Part shown: in pieces, positions 1 through 6,720 of the stretch | How the letters are laid out: every line of letters begins with the position of its first letter | How positions within the stretch are numbered: position 1 is the stretch's first letter | From: Caulobacter sp. | GTDB lineage: Bacteria; Pseudomonadota; Alphaproteobacteria; Caulobacterales; Caulobacteraceae | Assembly: GCA_028291125.1 (NCBI GenBank) | Contig: JAQGIN010000366.1 | Span: 1-9,406, forward strand | DNA: 9,406 bases | Direction of reading: 5' to 3' | Translations under genes and position numbers: made by a program | The notes under the pieces: model-generated | What the model was told of the DNA's origin: nothing | Database searches by the model: none | The model's input: the letters and a program-made list of their open reading frames with translations, nothing else

Positions 1-93
1 GCGGTGCTCGACGCCGTCGACGCCCTGATCGCGGGCGATCCGTTGGACGCCGAGGCCGAGGCCAAGGCGGTGGCTCGGCGTTGGCGGCCCTAG
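1..93 (+). CDS. 3' end of an unidentified protein-coding gene
   Basis: The window opens inside a reading frame that stays open from base 1 to a TAG at 91-93, giving the last 30 residues of a protein. The tail is rich in Ala, Asp and Glu and ends in a basic ARRWRP, so it looks like a charged amphipathic helix. Only 3 of its 30 sense codons end in A or T, the bias of the genuine genes here, which is why I prefer this frame to the other open one. The stop lies 8 bases from the stop of the convergent flagellar-like gene. Too little is present to identify the family or function. Confidence 0.55.
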   Translation, partial: AVLDAVDALIAGDPLDAEAEAKAVARRWRP

Positions 94-101
94 GGCTTTG
101 C

Positions 102-341
102 CTAGACCTTGATGTCCAGCAGCGATCCCGCCATGGCGTTCGCCGTCCGCAGCACGGCGGCGTTGGCGGCGAAGTCCGTGCTGGCGGTGATCTGGTCGAC
201 CGTCTCGGCGGCGGGGTCGACCTCGGGCGCAGCTTCGCCGGTCTCGTCGGCGGCGCCGAAGGTCGCGGTGCGCTGGGCGCTGGAATCGAAGCGGTTGGCG
301 GCGGCGATCATGCCATAGGCCGCGGTGGCGATGGCCGACAT
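102..341 (-). CDS. Miniature flagellar rod/hook-like protein (79 aa)
   Basis: A short acidic, Ala-rich protein. Residues 1-25 (MSAIATAAYGMIAAANRF...) resemble the conserved N-terminal helix of flagellar axial proteins, which typically reads like 'AL..A.SGM.AA..R'. Residues about 41-79 resemble the C-terminal helix of the FlgC/FlgE/FlgG group: VDPAAETVDQI, then FAANAAVLRTANAMAGSLLDIK, close to the usual 'ANxxVxxTAdxMlgtLLdI'. The 100 or more residues that normally lie between these D0-type helices are replaced by a short linker at about 26-40. No signal peptide is visible, as in axial proteins exported by the flagellar type III apparatus. The ATG at 339-341 follows an AAGGAG ribosome binding site about 10 bases upstream. 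It is transcribed away from the peptidase gene. A role in or near the flagellar basal body is inferred; no other flagellar gene is in view, so the function is uncertain. Confidence 0.72.
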   Translation of the reverse strand: MSAIATAAYGMIAAANRFDSSAQRTATFGAADETGEAAPEVDPAAETVDQITASTDFAANAAVLRTANAMAGSLLDIKV

Positions 342-537
342 GATCGGCGGTCTCCTTCAGCTTGGCCCCGCTTTGCGCCCATCGTCCTTAAGGCCGGGCG
401 AGGAAAAAGGGTGAACGGCCGGCGGAAACGATAAAGATTACAAAAACTTCAGAATCCGCCCGCTCGACAAGGGCCGGGCCGGCGCCCCAGGTTCGCGCCT
501 TCCGCGGGGCGTCCCCGCTCCTCCGGAGACGTCCTGA
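342..537. promoter_or_regulatory. Divergent intergenic region between the flagellar-like and M28 peptidase genes
   Basis: This 196-base region separates two divergent genes and should hold promoters for both. Its most distinctive part is an AT-rich patch at 425-453, where only 7 of 29 bases are G or C (my count), in otherwise very GC-rich DNA; this is the likeliest site for promoter opening. I could not place a convincing -35/-10 pair or a sigma-54 site. Nearer the peptidase gene, GCGGGG (504-509) and CCCCGC (513-518) form a 6-bp hairpin with a 3-base loop, followed by the GGAG ribosome binding site at 525-528. Promoter assignment is inference. Confidence 0.4.
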
Positions 538-2208
538 ATGTCGTTCGTCCGCCGCGCCGCCCTGCTGGGCGCCGCCGTCCTGCTGACCGCCCCGCCCGTC
601 CTCGCCGCCGCCCCCGCCAAGCCCGCCGCCGCGACCTCGACCTTCGTCCCGTCGGAGGCGGCGATCCGCGCCCATATGGGCTTCCTGGCCAGCGACGTGA
701 TGGAGGGCCGCGAAGCCGGCACCCGCGGCTACGACATCGCCGCCAACTATGTCGCCTCGCAATACCAGCAGCTGGGCCTGAAGCCGGCGGGCGACGCCGG
801 CGGCTATCTGCAGCGCGTGCCGCTGCTGGCCTATCGCGCCGCCGGCGAGGGCTCGCTGGCGGTGACCGGCGCCGACGGCAAGGCGACGCCGCTGGTGTTC
901 GGCGAGGACTATCTGCCCAGCGCCCAGCCGGGCGCGGCCGAGACGGCGCTGAGCGCGCCGCTGGTGTTCGTCGGCTACGGCGTCGTCGCCCCCGAGCGCG
1001 GCCGCGACGACTATGCCGGCCTCGACGTGGCCGGCAAGATCGTGGTGGTGCTGACCGGCGCGCCGCGGGCCATCCAGACCGAGGAGCGGGCCCACTACGG
1101 CAATGTCGTCACCAAGCGGATGGAGGCGGCCAAGCGCGGCGCGGTCGGCCTGCTGATCGTCAATACGCCCAGCGCCGAGAAGCGACGGTCGTTCGACAAG
1201 GGAATCGCCGGCTACCGCGACTGGCGGATGACCTGGCGCGACGCCAAGGGCGTCGCCTATGTGCGCGGCGGCTCGGCCCCGGTGCTGGCCCAGATCAGCC
1301 TGAAGGGCGCGGCCAAGCTGCTGGCCGGCGCGCCGACGCCGGCGGAGGCGATCCTGACGGCCAGCGAGACGCCGGACGGCCTGGTTCGGTGCTTTCCCCT
1401 GCCGGCCCGGGCGGCGGTGAGCCTGAAGACCGAGATCGAGACGCGCGAGAGCAGCAACGTGGTCGGGCTGATCGAAGGGTCCGACCCGGCCCTGAAGGCC
1501 CAGACCGTGGTGCTCAGCGCCCACCTCGACCATATCGGGATCAGCGAGCAGGCGACCGGCGACAAGATCAACAACGGCGCCCTCGACAACGCCAGCGGCA
1601 TCGCCACCCTGCTGGAGGTGGCCCGCGGCTTCGAGATCGCCAGGACCAAGCCCAAGCGCTCGATCCTGCTGGTCGCCGTCACCGCCGAGGAGAAGGGCCT
1701 GATCGGCTCGGAATATTTCGCCAACAACCCGACCGTGCCCAAGGCCAGCCTGGTGGCCGACGTCAATCTCGACATGCCGGTGCTGCTGTACCCGTTCACC
1801 GACGTGGTGGCGTTCGGGGCCGAGCGCTCCAGCATCGGCGCCTCGGTGCGCAAGGCCGCCGCCCGCAGCGGGGTGGCCCTGTCGCCCGATCCGCTGCCCG
1901 AGGAGGGCCTGTTCACCCGCAGCGACCACTACCGCTTCGTCGAGCAGGGGGTGCCGTCGGTGTTCCTGATGACCGGCTTCCAGAACGGCGGCGAGAAGGC
2001 CTTCACCGACTTCCTGGCCACCCGCTACCACAAGCCCGGCGACGATCTGGCTCAGCCGATCGACTACGCCGCCGCCGCCAAGTTCGCCCAGGTCAATTAC
2101 GAGATCGCCCGCGAACTGGCCGACACCCCGGTCAAGCCGAGCTGGAACGCCGGCGACTTCTTCGCCGCCCGCTTCGCCGCGCCGGCTTCCGGCGCCATCG
2201 CCCGATAG
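538..2208 (+). CDS. Exported M28-family metallopeptidase with PA domain
   Basis: A predicted secreted zinc aminopeptidase of the M28 (peptidase Y/S type) family, 556 residues. Residues 1-24 form a signal peptide: basic MSFVRR, a hydrophobic core, then a VLAAA cleavage region. A protease-associated (PA) domain spans about 138-260 (LVFVGYG at 142-148). The M28 catalytic domain follows from about 305 to 535 and its expected metal-site residues are all visible: H329 and D331 in SAHLDH, bridging D350 in GALDNASG, catalytic/ligand E384-E385 in TAEEKG, D412 in NLDMP, and H498 in RYHKPGDD. It should cleave N-terminal residues from peptides in the periplasm or outside the cell; the substrate cannot be read from sequence. 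The ATG has GGAG at 525-528, 9 bases upstream. The DUF998-like gene follows after 65 bases and is probably in the same transcript. The enzyme looks intact. Confidence 0.93.
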   Translation: MSFVRRAALLGAAVLLTAPPVLAAAPAKPAAATSTFVPSEAAIRAHMGFLASDVMEGREAGTRGYDIAANYVASQYQQLGLKPAGDAGGYLQRVPLLAYRAAGEGSLAVTGADGKATPLVFGEDYLPSAQPGAAETALSAPLVFVGYGVVAPERGRDDYAGLDVAGKIVVVLTGAPRAIQTEERAHYGNVVTKRMEAAKRGAVGLLIVNTPSAEKRRSFDKGIAGYRDWRMTWRDAKGVAYVRGGSAPVLAQISLKGAAKLLAGAPTPAEAILTASETPDGLVRCFPLPARAAVSLKTEIETRESSNVVGLIEGSDPALKAQTVVLSAHLDHIGISEQATGDKINNGALDNASGIATLLEVARGFEIARTKPKRSILLVAVTAEEKGLIGSEYFANNPTVPKASLVADVNLDMPVLLYPFTDVVAFGAERSSIGASVRKAAARSGVALSPDPLPEEGLFTRSDHYRFVEQGVPSVFLMTGFQNGGEKAFTDFLATRYHKPGDDLAQPIDYAAAAKFAQVNYEIARELADTPVKPSWNAGDFFAARFAAPASGAIAR

Positions 2209-2273
2209 GCGCCATTGACCGCGGGGCCGCGCGGCGCGATTTTCCGGCTCTGTTTCGACGAAGGACCGGTCGG

Positions 2274-2909
2274 TTGGCGAGCGTGGGCGCATTGTTGAGG
2301 ATCGGCGTGCTGACGCCGGTGATCATGATCGCCGACGTCTGGCTGGCCCAGCGGCTGTTCCCGGGCTTCGACCCCGGGGCCCAGTTCATCAGCGAGCTGG
2401 GCGGGCCGGCGGCCCCGACGCCGCTGGTGTTCAATATCGGCATGACCCTGGCCGGCCTGGCCGGGATGTTCGCCGGGGCCGGCTTCACCCACGCCCTCGA
2501 GCACGCCGGCGGCCGGCGGGTGGTCTCGGCCTTCGCCGGACTTTGGGTCGCCATGACGGGGCTTGGGGCTCTGTTCGCCGGCCTGTTCCACTGGCCCGAC
2601 GAGATGCACCGCGCCTGCGGCGTGGGCCTGGCCGTCCAGTTCGCGCCGTTGTTCACCGCCTGGGCGCTGTGGGGCCGGCCCGAGCATCGGCGGCTGGCGG
2701 TGTTCTCGCTGGGCTGGTTCTTCGGCCTGCTGCTGGTCCTGGCCTTGCTGACCGGGGCCTGGAACGTGCGCACCGGCTCCGATGTCGGCCTCTGGCAGCG
2801 CGGCCACGCCTTCCTGGGCATCCTGTGGCTGGCCATCGCCGCCGCGGCGCTGGAGCGCCACTGGCGGGCGGCGGGGCCGGTTGCCCTCCCGTCGTCATCC
2901 CGGCCGTAG
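2274..2909 (+). CDS. DUF998-like integral membrane protein
   Basis: A 211-residue hydrophobic protein with about six predicted membrane segments: roughly 7-29, 50-71, 83-106, 114-133, 141-163 and 173-193. The pattern fits the DUF998 family, including FISELGGP after the first helix (38-45) and a short FHWPDEMH loop (105-112) after the third. I start it at TTG 2274 because AAGGA (2261-2265) lies 8 bases upstream and the first helix begins just after; GTG 2283 is the alternative. It trails the peptidase gene by 65 bases on the same strand with no terminator visible between them, so co-transcription is likely. Its stop is 8 bases from the stop of the convergent PEBP gene. DUF998 proteins have no well-established function, and I infer none beyond an inner-membrane location. 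Confidence 0.8.
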   Translation: MASVGALLRIGVLTPVIMIADVWLAQRLFPGFDPGAQFISELGGPAAPTPLVFNIGMTLAGLAGMFAGAGFTHALEHAGGRRVVSAFAGLWVAMTGLGALFAGLFHWPDEMHRACGVGLAVQFAPLFTAWALWGRPEHRRLAVFSLGWFFGLLLVLALLTGAWNVRTGSDVGLWQRGHAFLGILWLAIAAAALERHWRAAGPVALPSSSRP

Positions 2910-2917
2910 CGCGGCCC

Positions 2918-3475
2918 CTAGGACGTCGCCGGCGCCTCGTAGGTCACCACCATGTCGCCGTCGGCCAGGGTGTCGCCCTTCAGGGCGTTGACCAGGTCGG
3001 CCAGCGGCGTGTCGGAGCCCATCTCCAGCCGCGCCGCCAAGGCGAAGATCTGGAAGTGATAGTGGTGGACGCCGTGGCCGACCGGCGGGCGCGGGCCGAA
3101 ATAGCCGTAGGTCCCGGCGTCGTTGCGGCCCTGGGTCGCGCCGCCGATCAGGCCCAGATGCGGCGCGGTCGGCAGGCCCTGCGGCAGGCTGGTGGCCTCG
3201 CCGGGGATGTTCCAGATCATCCAGTGCACGAACGGCAGGTCGCGCGGGGCGTCGGGATCCTCGACCAGGAGGGCGTAGCCCGCCGCCCCCTCGACCGGCT
3301 CCCACACCAAGGGCGGCGAGCGATTGTCGTGATAGGCCGAATGGGCGTCGTCGAGCCGGCCGTCCAGGCTCTGGGCGGGGGTCGACAGCACCATGCCCGT
3401 CTCGTCGCCGAACGGCCGGATCTTCTGGATGGTGATGGCCGCGCCGGCGTGGTTGGGGGTTGTCGCGTGGGTCAT
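2918..3475 (-). CDS. YbhB/YbcL (PEBP, Raf-kinase-inhibitor-like) family protein
   Basis: A 185-residue phosphatidylethanolamine-binding-like protein. The family hallmarks are in order: DPDAP at 73-77, HWMIWNIP at 84-91, GPRPP at 127-131 followed by GHG, and HHYHFQIFAL at 137-146. These line the anion-binding pocket in the YbhB/YbcL fold. Length is normal for the family and no signal peptide is visible, so it is probably cytoplasmic. Bacterial members have no firmly assigned role, so I give no substrate. The ATG at 3473-3475 has a strong GAGGAG ribosome binding site (minus strand of 3482-3487) 6 bases upstream, partly inside a small hairpin. It lies downstream of the oxygenase-like gene on the same strand, beyond a likely terminator. 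Confidence 0.92.
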   Translation of the reverse strand: MTHATTPNHAGAAITIQKIRPFGDETGMVLSTPAQSLDGRLDDAHSAYHDNRSPPLVWEPVEGAAGYALLVEDPDAPRDLPFVHWMIWNIPGEATSLPQGLPTAPHLGLIGGATQGRNDAGTYGYFGPRPPVGHGVHHYHFQIFALAARLEMGSDTPLADLVNALKGDTLADGDMVVTYEAPATS

Positions 3476-3483
3476 GGCGCACT

Positions 3484-3497
3484 CCTCTGCTGAGAGG
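3484..3497 (-). promoter_or_regulatory. Small hairpin overlapping the PEBP gene's ribosome binding site
   Basis: On the minus strand CCTCT-CAGC-AGAGG forms a 5-bp stem with a 4-base loop just upstream of the PEBP start. The 3' arm overlaps the GAGGAG Shine-Dalgarno sequence (3482-3487) by four bases, so folding could limit ribosome access. The stem is short and a regulatory role is inference; it could be coincidence. Confidence 0.3.
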
Positions 3498-3520
3498 AAA
3501 ACCCGGGCCGAGGCCCGAGG
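3498..3520 (-). terminator. Probable intrinsic terminator after the oxygenase-like gene
   Basis: Read on the minus strand, the GC-rich inverted repeat from 3520 down to 3502 (arms built on CGGGC and GCCCG, extendable by outer C-G and U-G pairs to about 7-8 bp, 2-4 base loop) is followed directly by TTTT (3501-3498). This is the layout of a rho-independent terminator with a short U tract. It lies 17 bases beyond the oxygenase-like stop codon and before the PEBP gene, so it should separate or attenuate the two. The short U run makes partial read-through plausible. Confidence 0.5.
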
Positions 3521-3536
3521 TTCACGACCGGCCGCT

Positions 3537-4157
3537 TCAGCGCCAGGCGTAGTTGAAGCTGATGCTCATGCGCTCGCCCTTCGCGGCGTTGGCCGGCACC
3601 TCGTGGCGCAGCCAACTCTCCCACATCAGCACCGTGCCGGCCTGGGGCGCGACATAGACGAAGGCCTTCTGGATGTCGGGGGCGTCGGTCCGGCGCGGCG
3701 GGGCGGCCATCATCAGCTGCAGGCGCGGATCCTCCAGCTTCAGGGCCGAGGACCCCGGCGGGGTGGCGACATAGACCGTGCCCGACAGCACGCTGTGCGG
3801 ATGGATATGGCCCGAATGGGCGCCGCCGGGCTTGAGGATGTTGATCCACAGGCTGTCCATCATCAGCTTGCCGCCGCCCAGCTCGAAGTTGAGGTCGGCC
3901 GCGAAGGCGGCGGCGTGCTTGTCGAGCTTCTTCTTGAGGTCGGCGAAGATGCTGGCCCGCCGCGGCAGATCGTCGAGCGAGGCGTAGGAGGTGTAGCCAC
4001 GATAGCCGTTATCCCGGGCCCAGGCCTGGCCGGCGCGGTCGTCGGCGGCGATCATCTGGCAGGTGTCGTGCAGCTCGGCGTTGAAGGCCTCGAAGCCCTT
4101 GTCGGCGGCGAGGCTGGCCTCGTAGAGCTGGGTGACGAAGAGCGGGCGCAGGGTCAT
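3537..4157 (-). CDS. Putative 2OG-Fe(II) oxygenase family protein (TIGR02466-like)
   Basis: A 206-residue protein with the double-stranded beta-helix signatures of 2-oxoglutarate/iron oxygenases of the TIGR02466 type. W104 starts a strand reading WINILKPGGAHSGHIHPH, then LSGTVYV (124-130), matching the family's metal-binding strand. The distal part reads WESWLRHEVPANAAKGERMSISFNYAW, with H185 as the expected second metal histidine and R196 in the usual 2-oxoglutarate-binding position. The first metal motif is HIHPH (117-121) rather than the textbook HxD. I chose the ATG at 4155-4157 (MTLRPLF...) because residues upstream of it look non-domain and because starting at 4211 would leave 6 bases to the divergent antitoxin gene. 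Neither start has a convincing ribosome binding site. The substrate is unknown; no neighbouring gene suggests one. Confidence 0.78.
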   Translation of the reverse strand: MTLRPLFVTQLYEASLAADKGFEAFNAELHDTCQMIAADDRAGQAWARDNGYRGYTSYASLDDLPRRASIFADLKKKLDKHAAAFAADLNFELGGGKLMMDSLWINILKPGGAHSGHIHPHSVLSGTVYVATPPGSSALKLEDPRLQLMMAAPPRRTDAPDIQKAFVYVAPQAGTVLMWESWLRHEVPANAAKGERMSISFNYAWR

Positions 4158-4217
4158 GAAGGGGTCATAGCGCCCCGCGCGGTTGACGACAAACGGGCTT
4201 GGGAGGATCATTCATCC

Positions 4218-4475
4218 ATGGCTGACGGCGATATCACCCTCACGATTGACGCGGCGCTCGCCGGGCGACTGAAGGCTGTGTCGGACGGCTTGGGCAAGAG
4301 CGTGCATGAATATGCTCGCCAGTTGCTCGACGCCTATACCGGCCTTGATCCCCGCAAGCATGACGAAGCCTATTGGGACGAGCTTCAGGACATCTGCGAC
4401 AAGACCGAGCGCGATGGCGGCATACCTTGGGAGCAGGTTCAGGCGCGACTGTCGAATTTCGGACAAAAGCGCTGA
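4218..4475 (+). CDS. ParD/CopG-like ribbon-helix-helix antitoxin
   Basis: An 85-residue protein with the antitoxin layout. Residues 6-10 (ITLTI) form a beta strand and 12-42 form two helices (AALAGRLKAVSD, then SVHEYARQLLDAY), which fits a ribbon-helix-helix DNA-binding and dimer domain. The acidic C-terminal half (about 43-85) would wrap the toxin. In this class the antitoxin neutralises its toxin and represses its own operon by binding DNA just upstream. The ATG at 4218 has GGAGG at 4202-4206, 11 bases away. The toxin gene starts 3 bases after its stop. By my count 24 of 85 codons end in A or T, against 2 of the first 60 in uvrC, suggesting recent acquisition. Family assignment is strong; ParD rather than another RHH antitoxin is less certain. 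Confidence 0.85.
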   Translation: MADGDITLTIDAALAGRLKAVSDGLGKSVHEYARQLLDAYTGLDPRKHDEAYWDELQDICDKTERDGGIPWEQVQARLSNFGQKR

Positions 4476-4478
4476 TCC

Positions 4479-4760
4479 GTGAGGCGGATCGACGTTTCCA
4501 GGAGCGCCTGGACGGACATTGATCGGCTTGAAGACTGGCTTATTGAGAATGAAGCTCCCTACGCGCGGGACCTTGGTATCGCCTTTCGCGAAGCGATGAT
4601 CAGCCTGCGCGACTTTCCAGAGCGCGGCCGACACTCCGGCGTCGGCGCGTTGAGAGAGTTCATCGTGCCCTTCAGAACCTGGAGCTACGCGATCACCTAT
4701 CGGGTGACTGTCAGCAGCGTGATCATAGCCCGCATCCATCACGGCCTCGAAGATCGCTGA
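4479..4760 (+). CDS. RelE/ParE-superfamily toxin
   Basis: A 93-residue basic protein with the RelE/ParE fold pattern: an opening strand with the SxxAWxDIDRLEDWL helix (8-21), a second helix A27-L43 leading into DFPERGRHSG (44-53), then strands REFIVPF (59-65), YAITYRV (70-76) and VIIARIHHG (80-88). ParE members poison DNA gyrase and RelE members cleave ribosome-bound mRNA; the pairing with an RHH antitoxin favours the ParE type, but the target cannot be settled from sequence. It starts at GTG 4479, only 3 bases after the antitoxin stop and with no ribosome binding site of its own, so translation is probably coupled to the antitoxin. 25 of 93 codons end in A or T, the same atypical bias as the antitoxin. 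It appears full length. uvrC begins 19 bases after the stop. Confidence 0.86.
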   Translation: MRRIDVSRSAWTDIDRLEDWLIENEAPYARDLGIAFREAMISLRDFPERGRHSGVGALREFIVPFRTWSYAITYRVTVSSVIIARIHHGLEDR

Positions 4761-4779
4761 CCGCCGCAGACTCACCTAT

Positions 4780-6669
4780 ATGTCCCTCGTGGACCAAGAC
4801 ACCGCCCCCGCCCCCCTCGCCAACGCCCTGAAGGGCGCCGCCCTGATCAAGGACGAGGTGTCGCGCCTGCCCGACGGGCCCGGCGTCTATCGGATGATCG
4901 GCGACAACGACGAGGTCCTGTACGTCGGCAAGGCCAAGAGCCTGAAGAAGCGGGTGATCCAGTACGCCCAGGGCCGCTTCCACACCAACCGCATCGCCCA
5001 CATGGTCGACGCCACCCGGTCGATGGTGTTCGTCACCACCCGCACCGAGGCCGACGCCCTGTTGCTGGAAATCAACCTGATCAAGTCGCTGAAGCCGCGG
5101 TTCAACGTGCTGCTGCGCGACGACAAGAGCTTCCCCGAGATCATGATCCGCCGCGATCACGTGGCCCCGCAGCTGCGCAAGCACCGCGGGGCCCACACGA
5201 TCAAGGGCGACTATTTCGGGCCGTTCGCCAGCGCCTGGGCGGTGAACCGCACGCTCAACACCCTGCAGAAGGCGTTCCTGCTGCGCTCGTGCAGCGACAA
5301 TGTCTACGAGACCCGCTCGCGGCCCTGCATGCTGCACCAGATCAAGCGCTGCGCCGCCCCCTGCACCGGCCTGATCGGCCAGGACGACTACCAGGCCCTG
5401 GTCGACCAGGCCGAGGCCTTCCTGCGCGGCAAGTCGCGCGCCGTGATGGGCCAGATGGCCAGCGAGATGGAGGCCGCCGCCGAGGACCTGGAGTTCGAGC
5501 GCGCCGCCCGCCTGCGCGACCGCATCCGCGCCCTGGCCTCCATCTCCCAGGAAACCCAGATCAATCCCGAGACCCTGGAAGAGGCCGACGTCTTCGCCCT
5601 GCACGCCGAGGGCGGCCAGGCCTGTGTCCAGGTGTTCTTCTTCCGGGCCGGCCAGAATTGGGGCAATCGCGCCTACTTCCCTCGGGTCGACAAGTCCGAC
5701 GAGGACCCCGAGGTGATGGGCGCCTTCCTGGGCCAGTTCTACGACGACAAGCCGATCCCCAAGCTGATCCTGACCAATGTGGAGCCCGCGGAGCGGGAGT
5801 TGCTGGCCGAGGCTTTCGGCATGAAGGCGAACCGCAAGGTGGAGATCGCCCGGCCGATCAAGGGCGAGAAGCGCCAGCTGGTCGAGCACGCCCTGACCAA
5901 CGCCCGCGAGGCCCTGGGCCGCAAGATGGCCGAGGGCTCGGCCCAGACCAAGCTGCTGGCCGGGGTGGCCGAGGCCTTCGGCCTGGAGGCGCCGCCCGAG
6001 CGCATCGAGGTCTATGACAACAGCCACATCATGGGCACCAACGCGGTCGGCGGCATGATCGTGGCCGGGCCCGAGGGTTTCCAGAAGAACCAGTACCGAA
6101 AGTTCAACATCAAGGGCACGGAGCTCACTCCTGGCGACGACTTCGGGATGATGAAGGAGGTGCTGCGCCGCCGCTTCGGCCGGATGGTCAAGGAGGAGGA
6201 GACCGGCGAGGCCTCCAGCCCCCGGCCCGACCTGGTGCTGATCGACGGCGGCGCCGGCCAGATTTCGGCGGTGATGGAGGTTATGGCCGATCTCGGCGTG
6301 GACGACATCTCGGTGGTGGGCGTCGCCAAGGGGCCAGATCGCGACGCCGGGCTGGAGCGTTTCCACGTCGCCGGCAAGGCGCAGTACATGCTCGAGCCCA
6401 AGTCGCCGGTTCTCTATTATCTGCAGCGTCTGCGCGACGAGGCTCACCGCTTCGCCATCGGCACCCACCGCATCAAGCGGTCCATCGACATGAAGAAGAA
6501 CCCGCTGGACGAGATCGACGGGGTGGGGCCGGGCCGCAAGCGCGCCCTGCTGCATGCCTTCGGCTCCGCCCGGGGGGTGAGCCGCGCCACCATGGACGAC
6601 CTGGCCAAGGTCGAAGGCGTGAACCAACCCCTGGCTCAGCGCATTCACGACTTCTTCCGCAAGAGTTAG
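4780..6669 (+). CDS. uvrC: UvrC, excinuclease ABC subunit C
   Basis: The dual-incision nuclease of bacterial nucleotide excision repair, recruited by UvrB to damaged DNA, cutting 3' then 5' of the lesion. All domains are present in its 629 residues. The GIY-YIG nuclease lies at about 28-110 (GVY 35-37, YVG 48-50, R58, metal-binding E97). Four cysteines, C171, C183, C191 and C195, have the spacing of the iron-sulphur cluster reported for E. coli UvrC. A UVR/UvrB-contact helix pair lies at about 222-257. The RNase H-like 5' nuclease shows D413, D489 (LIDGGAGQ 487-494) and H556 (RDEAHRF). Tandem helix-hairpin-helix motifs lie at about 576-625. The ATG at 4780 has no visible ribosome binding site; GTG 4789 is the only nearby alternative. 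It follows the toxin gene by 19 bases and may share its transcript. Confidence 0.97.
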   Translation: MSLVDQDTAPAPLANALKGAALIKDEVSRLPDGPGVYRMIGDNDEVLYVGKAKSLKKRVIQYAQGRFHTNRIAHMVDATRSMVFVTTRTEADALLLEINLIKSLKPRFNVLLRDDKSFPEIMIRRDHVAPQLRKHRGAHTIKGDYFGPFASAWAVNRTLNTLQKAFLLRSCSDNVYETRSRPCMLHQIKRCAAPCTGLIGQDDYQALVDQAEAFLRGKSRAVMGQMASEMEAAAEDLEFERAARLRDRIRALASISQETQINPETLEEADVFALHAEGGQACVQVFFFRAGQNWGNRAYFPRVDKSDEDPEVMGAFLGQFYDDKPIPKLILTNVEPAERELLAEAFGMKANRKVEIARPIKGEKRQLVEHALTNAREALGRKMAEGSAQTKLLAGVAEAFGLEAPPERIEVYDNSHIMGTNAVGGMIVAGPEGFQKNQYRKFNIKGTELTPGDDFGMMKEVLRRRFGRMVKEEETGEASSPRPDLVLIDGGAGQISAVMEVMADLGVDDISVVGVAKGPDRDAGLERFHVAGKAQYMLEPKSPVLYYLQRLRDEAHRFAIGTHRIKRSIDMKKNPLDEIDGVGPGRKRALLHAFGSARGVSRATMDDLAKVEGVNQPLAQRIHDFFRKS

Positions 6670-6692
6670 GCTCGATCCCCTTTCTCGCCGCG

Positions 6693-6720
6693 CTTGTGGA
6701 GAGAGGCTAGGCGATGGGAA
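6693..6720. repeat. Degenerate half-copy of a palindromic intergenic repeat
   Basis: The stretch GAGAGGCTAGGCGATGGG (6701-6718) matches GAGAGGTTAGGTGAGGGG downstream of the intact palindrome at 8307-8346 in 15 of 18 positions by my alignment. The upstream arm (CCCC at 6677-6680 and neighbours) is too eroded to form the stem. It lies just after uvrC and contains both the ribosome binding site and the start codon of the possible 21-codon ORF. Similarity is seen directly; common origin is inference. Confidence 0.35.

Noticed and set aside
388..2292. Open minus-strand frame of 634 codons opposite the M28 peptidase
   Set aside because: Its product is a low-complexity Gly/Ala/Arg/His-rich sequence expected from the antisense of a GC-rich gene, while the plus strand has a complete signal peptide and catalytic motifs.
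2543..3493. Plus-strand open frame crossing the end of the DUF998-like gene and the PEBP gene
   Set aside because: It overlaps two well-supported genes in the wrong frame and reads as Arg/Gly/Val-rich shadow sequence.
4183..4211. TTGACG with GATCAT 17 bases on, as the toxin-antitoxin promoter
   Set aside because: The -35 match is perfect but the -10 is poor, and transcription would start at the ATG, leaving the GGAGG ribosome binding site outside the transcript.
4158..4211. 18-residue N-terminal extension of the oxygenase-like protein
   Set aside because: No ribosome binding site, no domain resemblance, and it would leave 6 bases to the divergent antitoxin gene; not excluded outright.
4723..6648. 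Open minus-strand frame of 641 codons opposite uvrC
   Set aside because: Again a biased Leu/Gly/His/Val shadow of the GC-rich codons; uvrC on the other strand is unambiguous from end to end.
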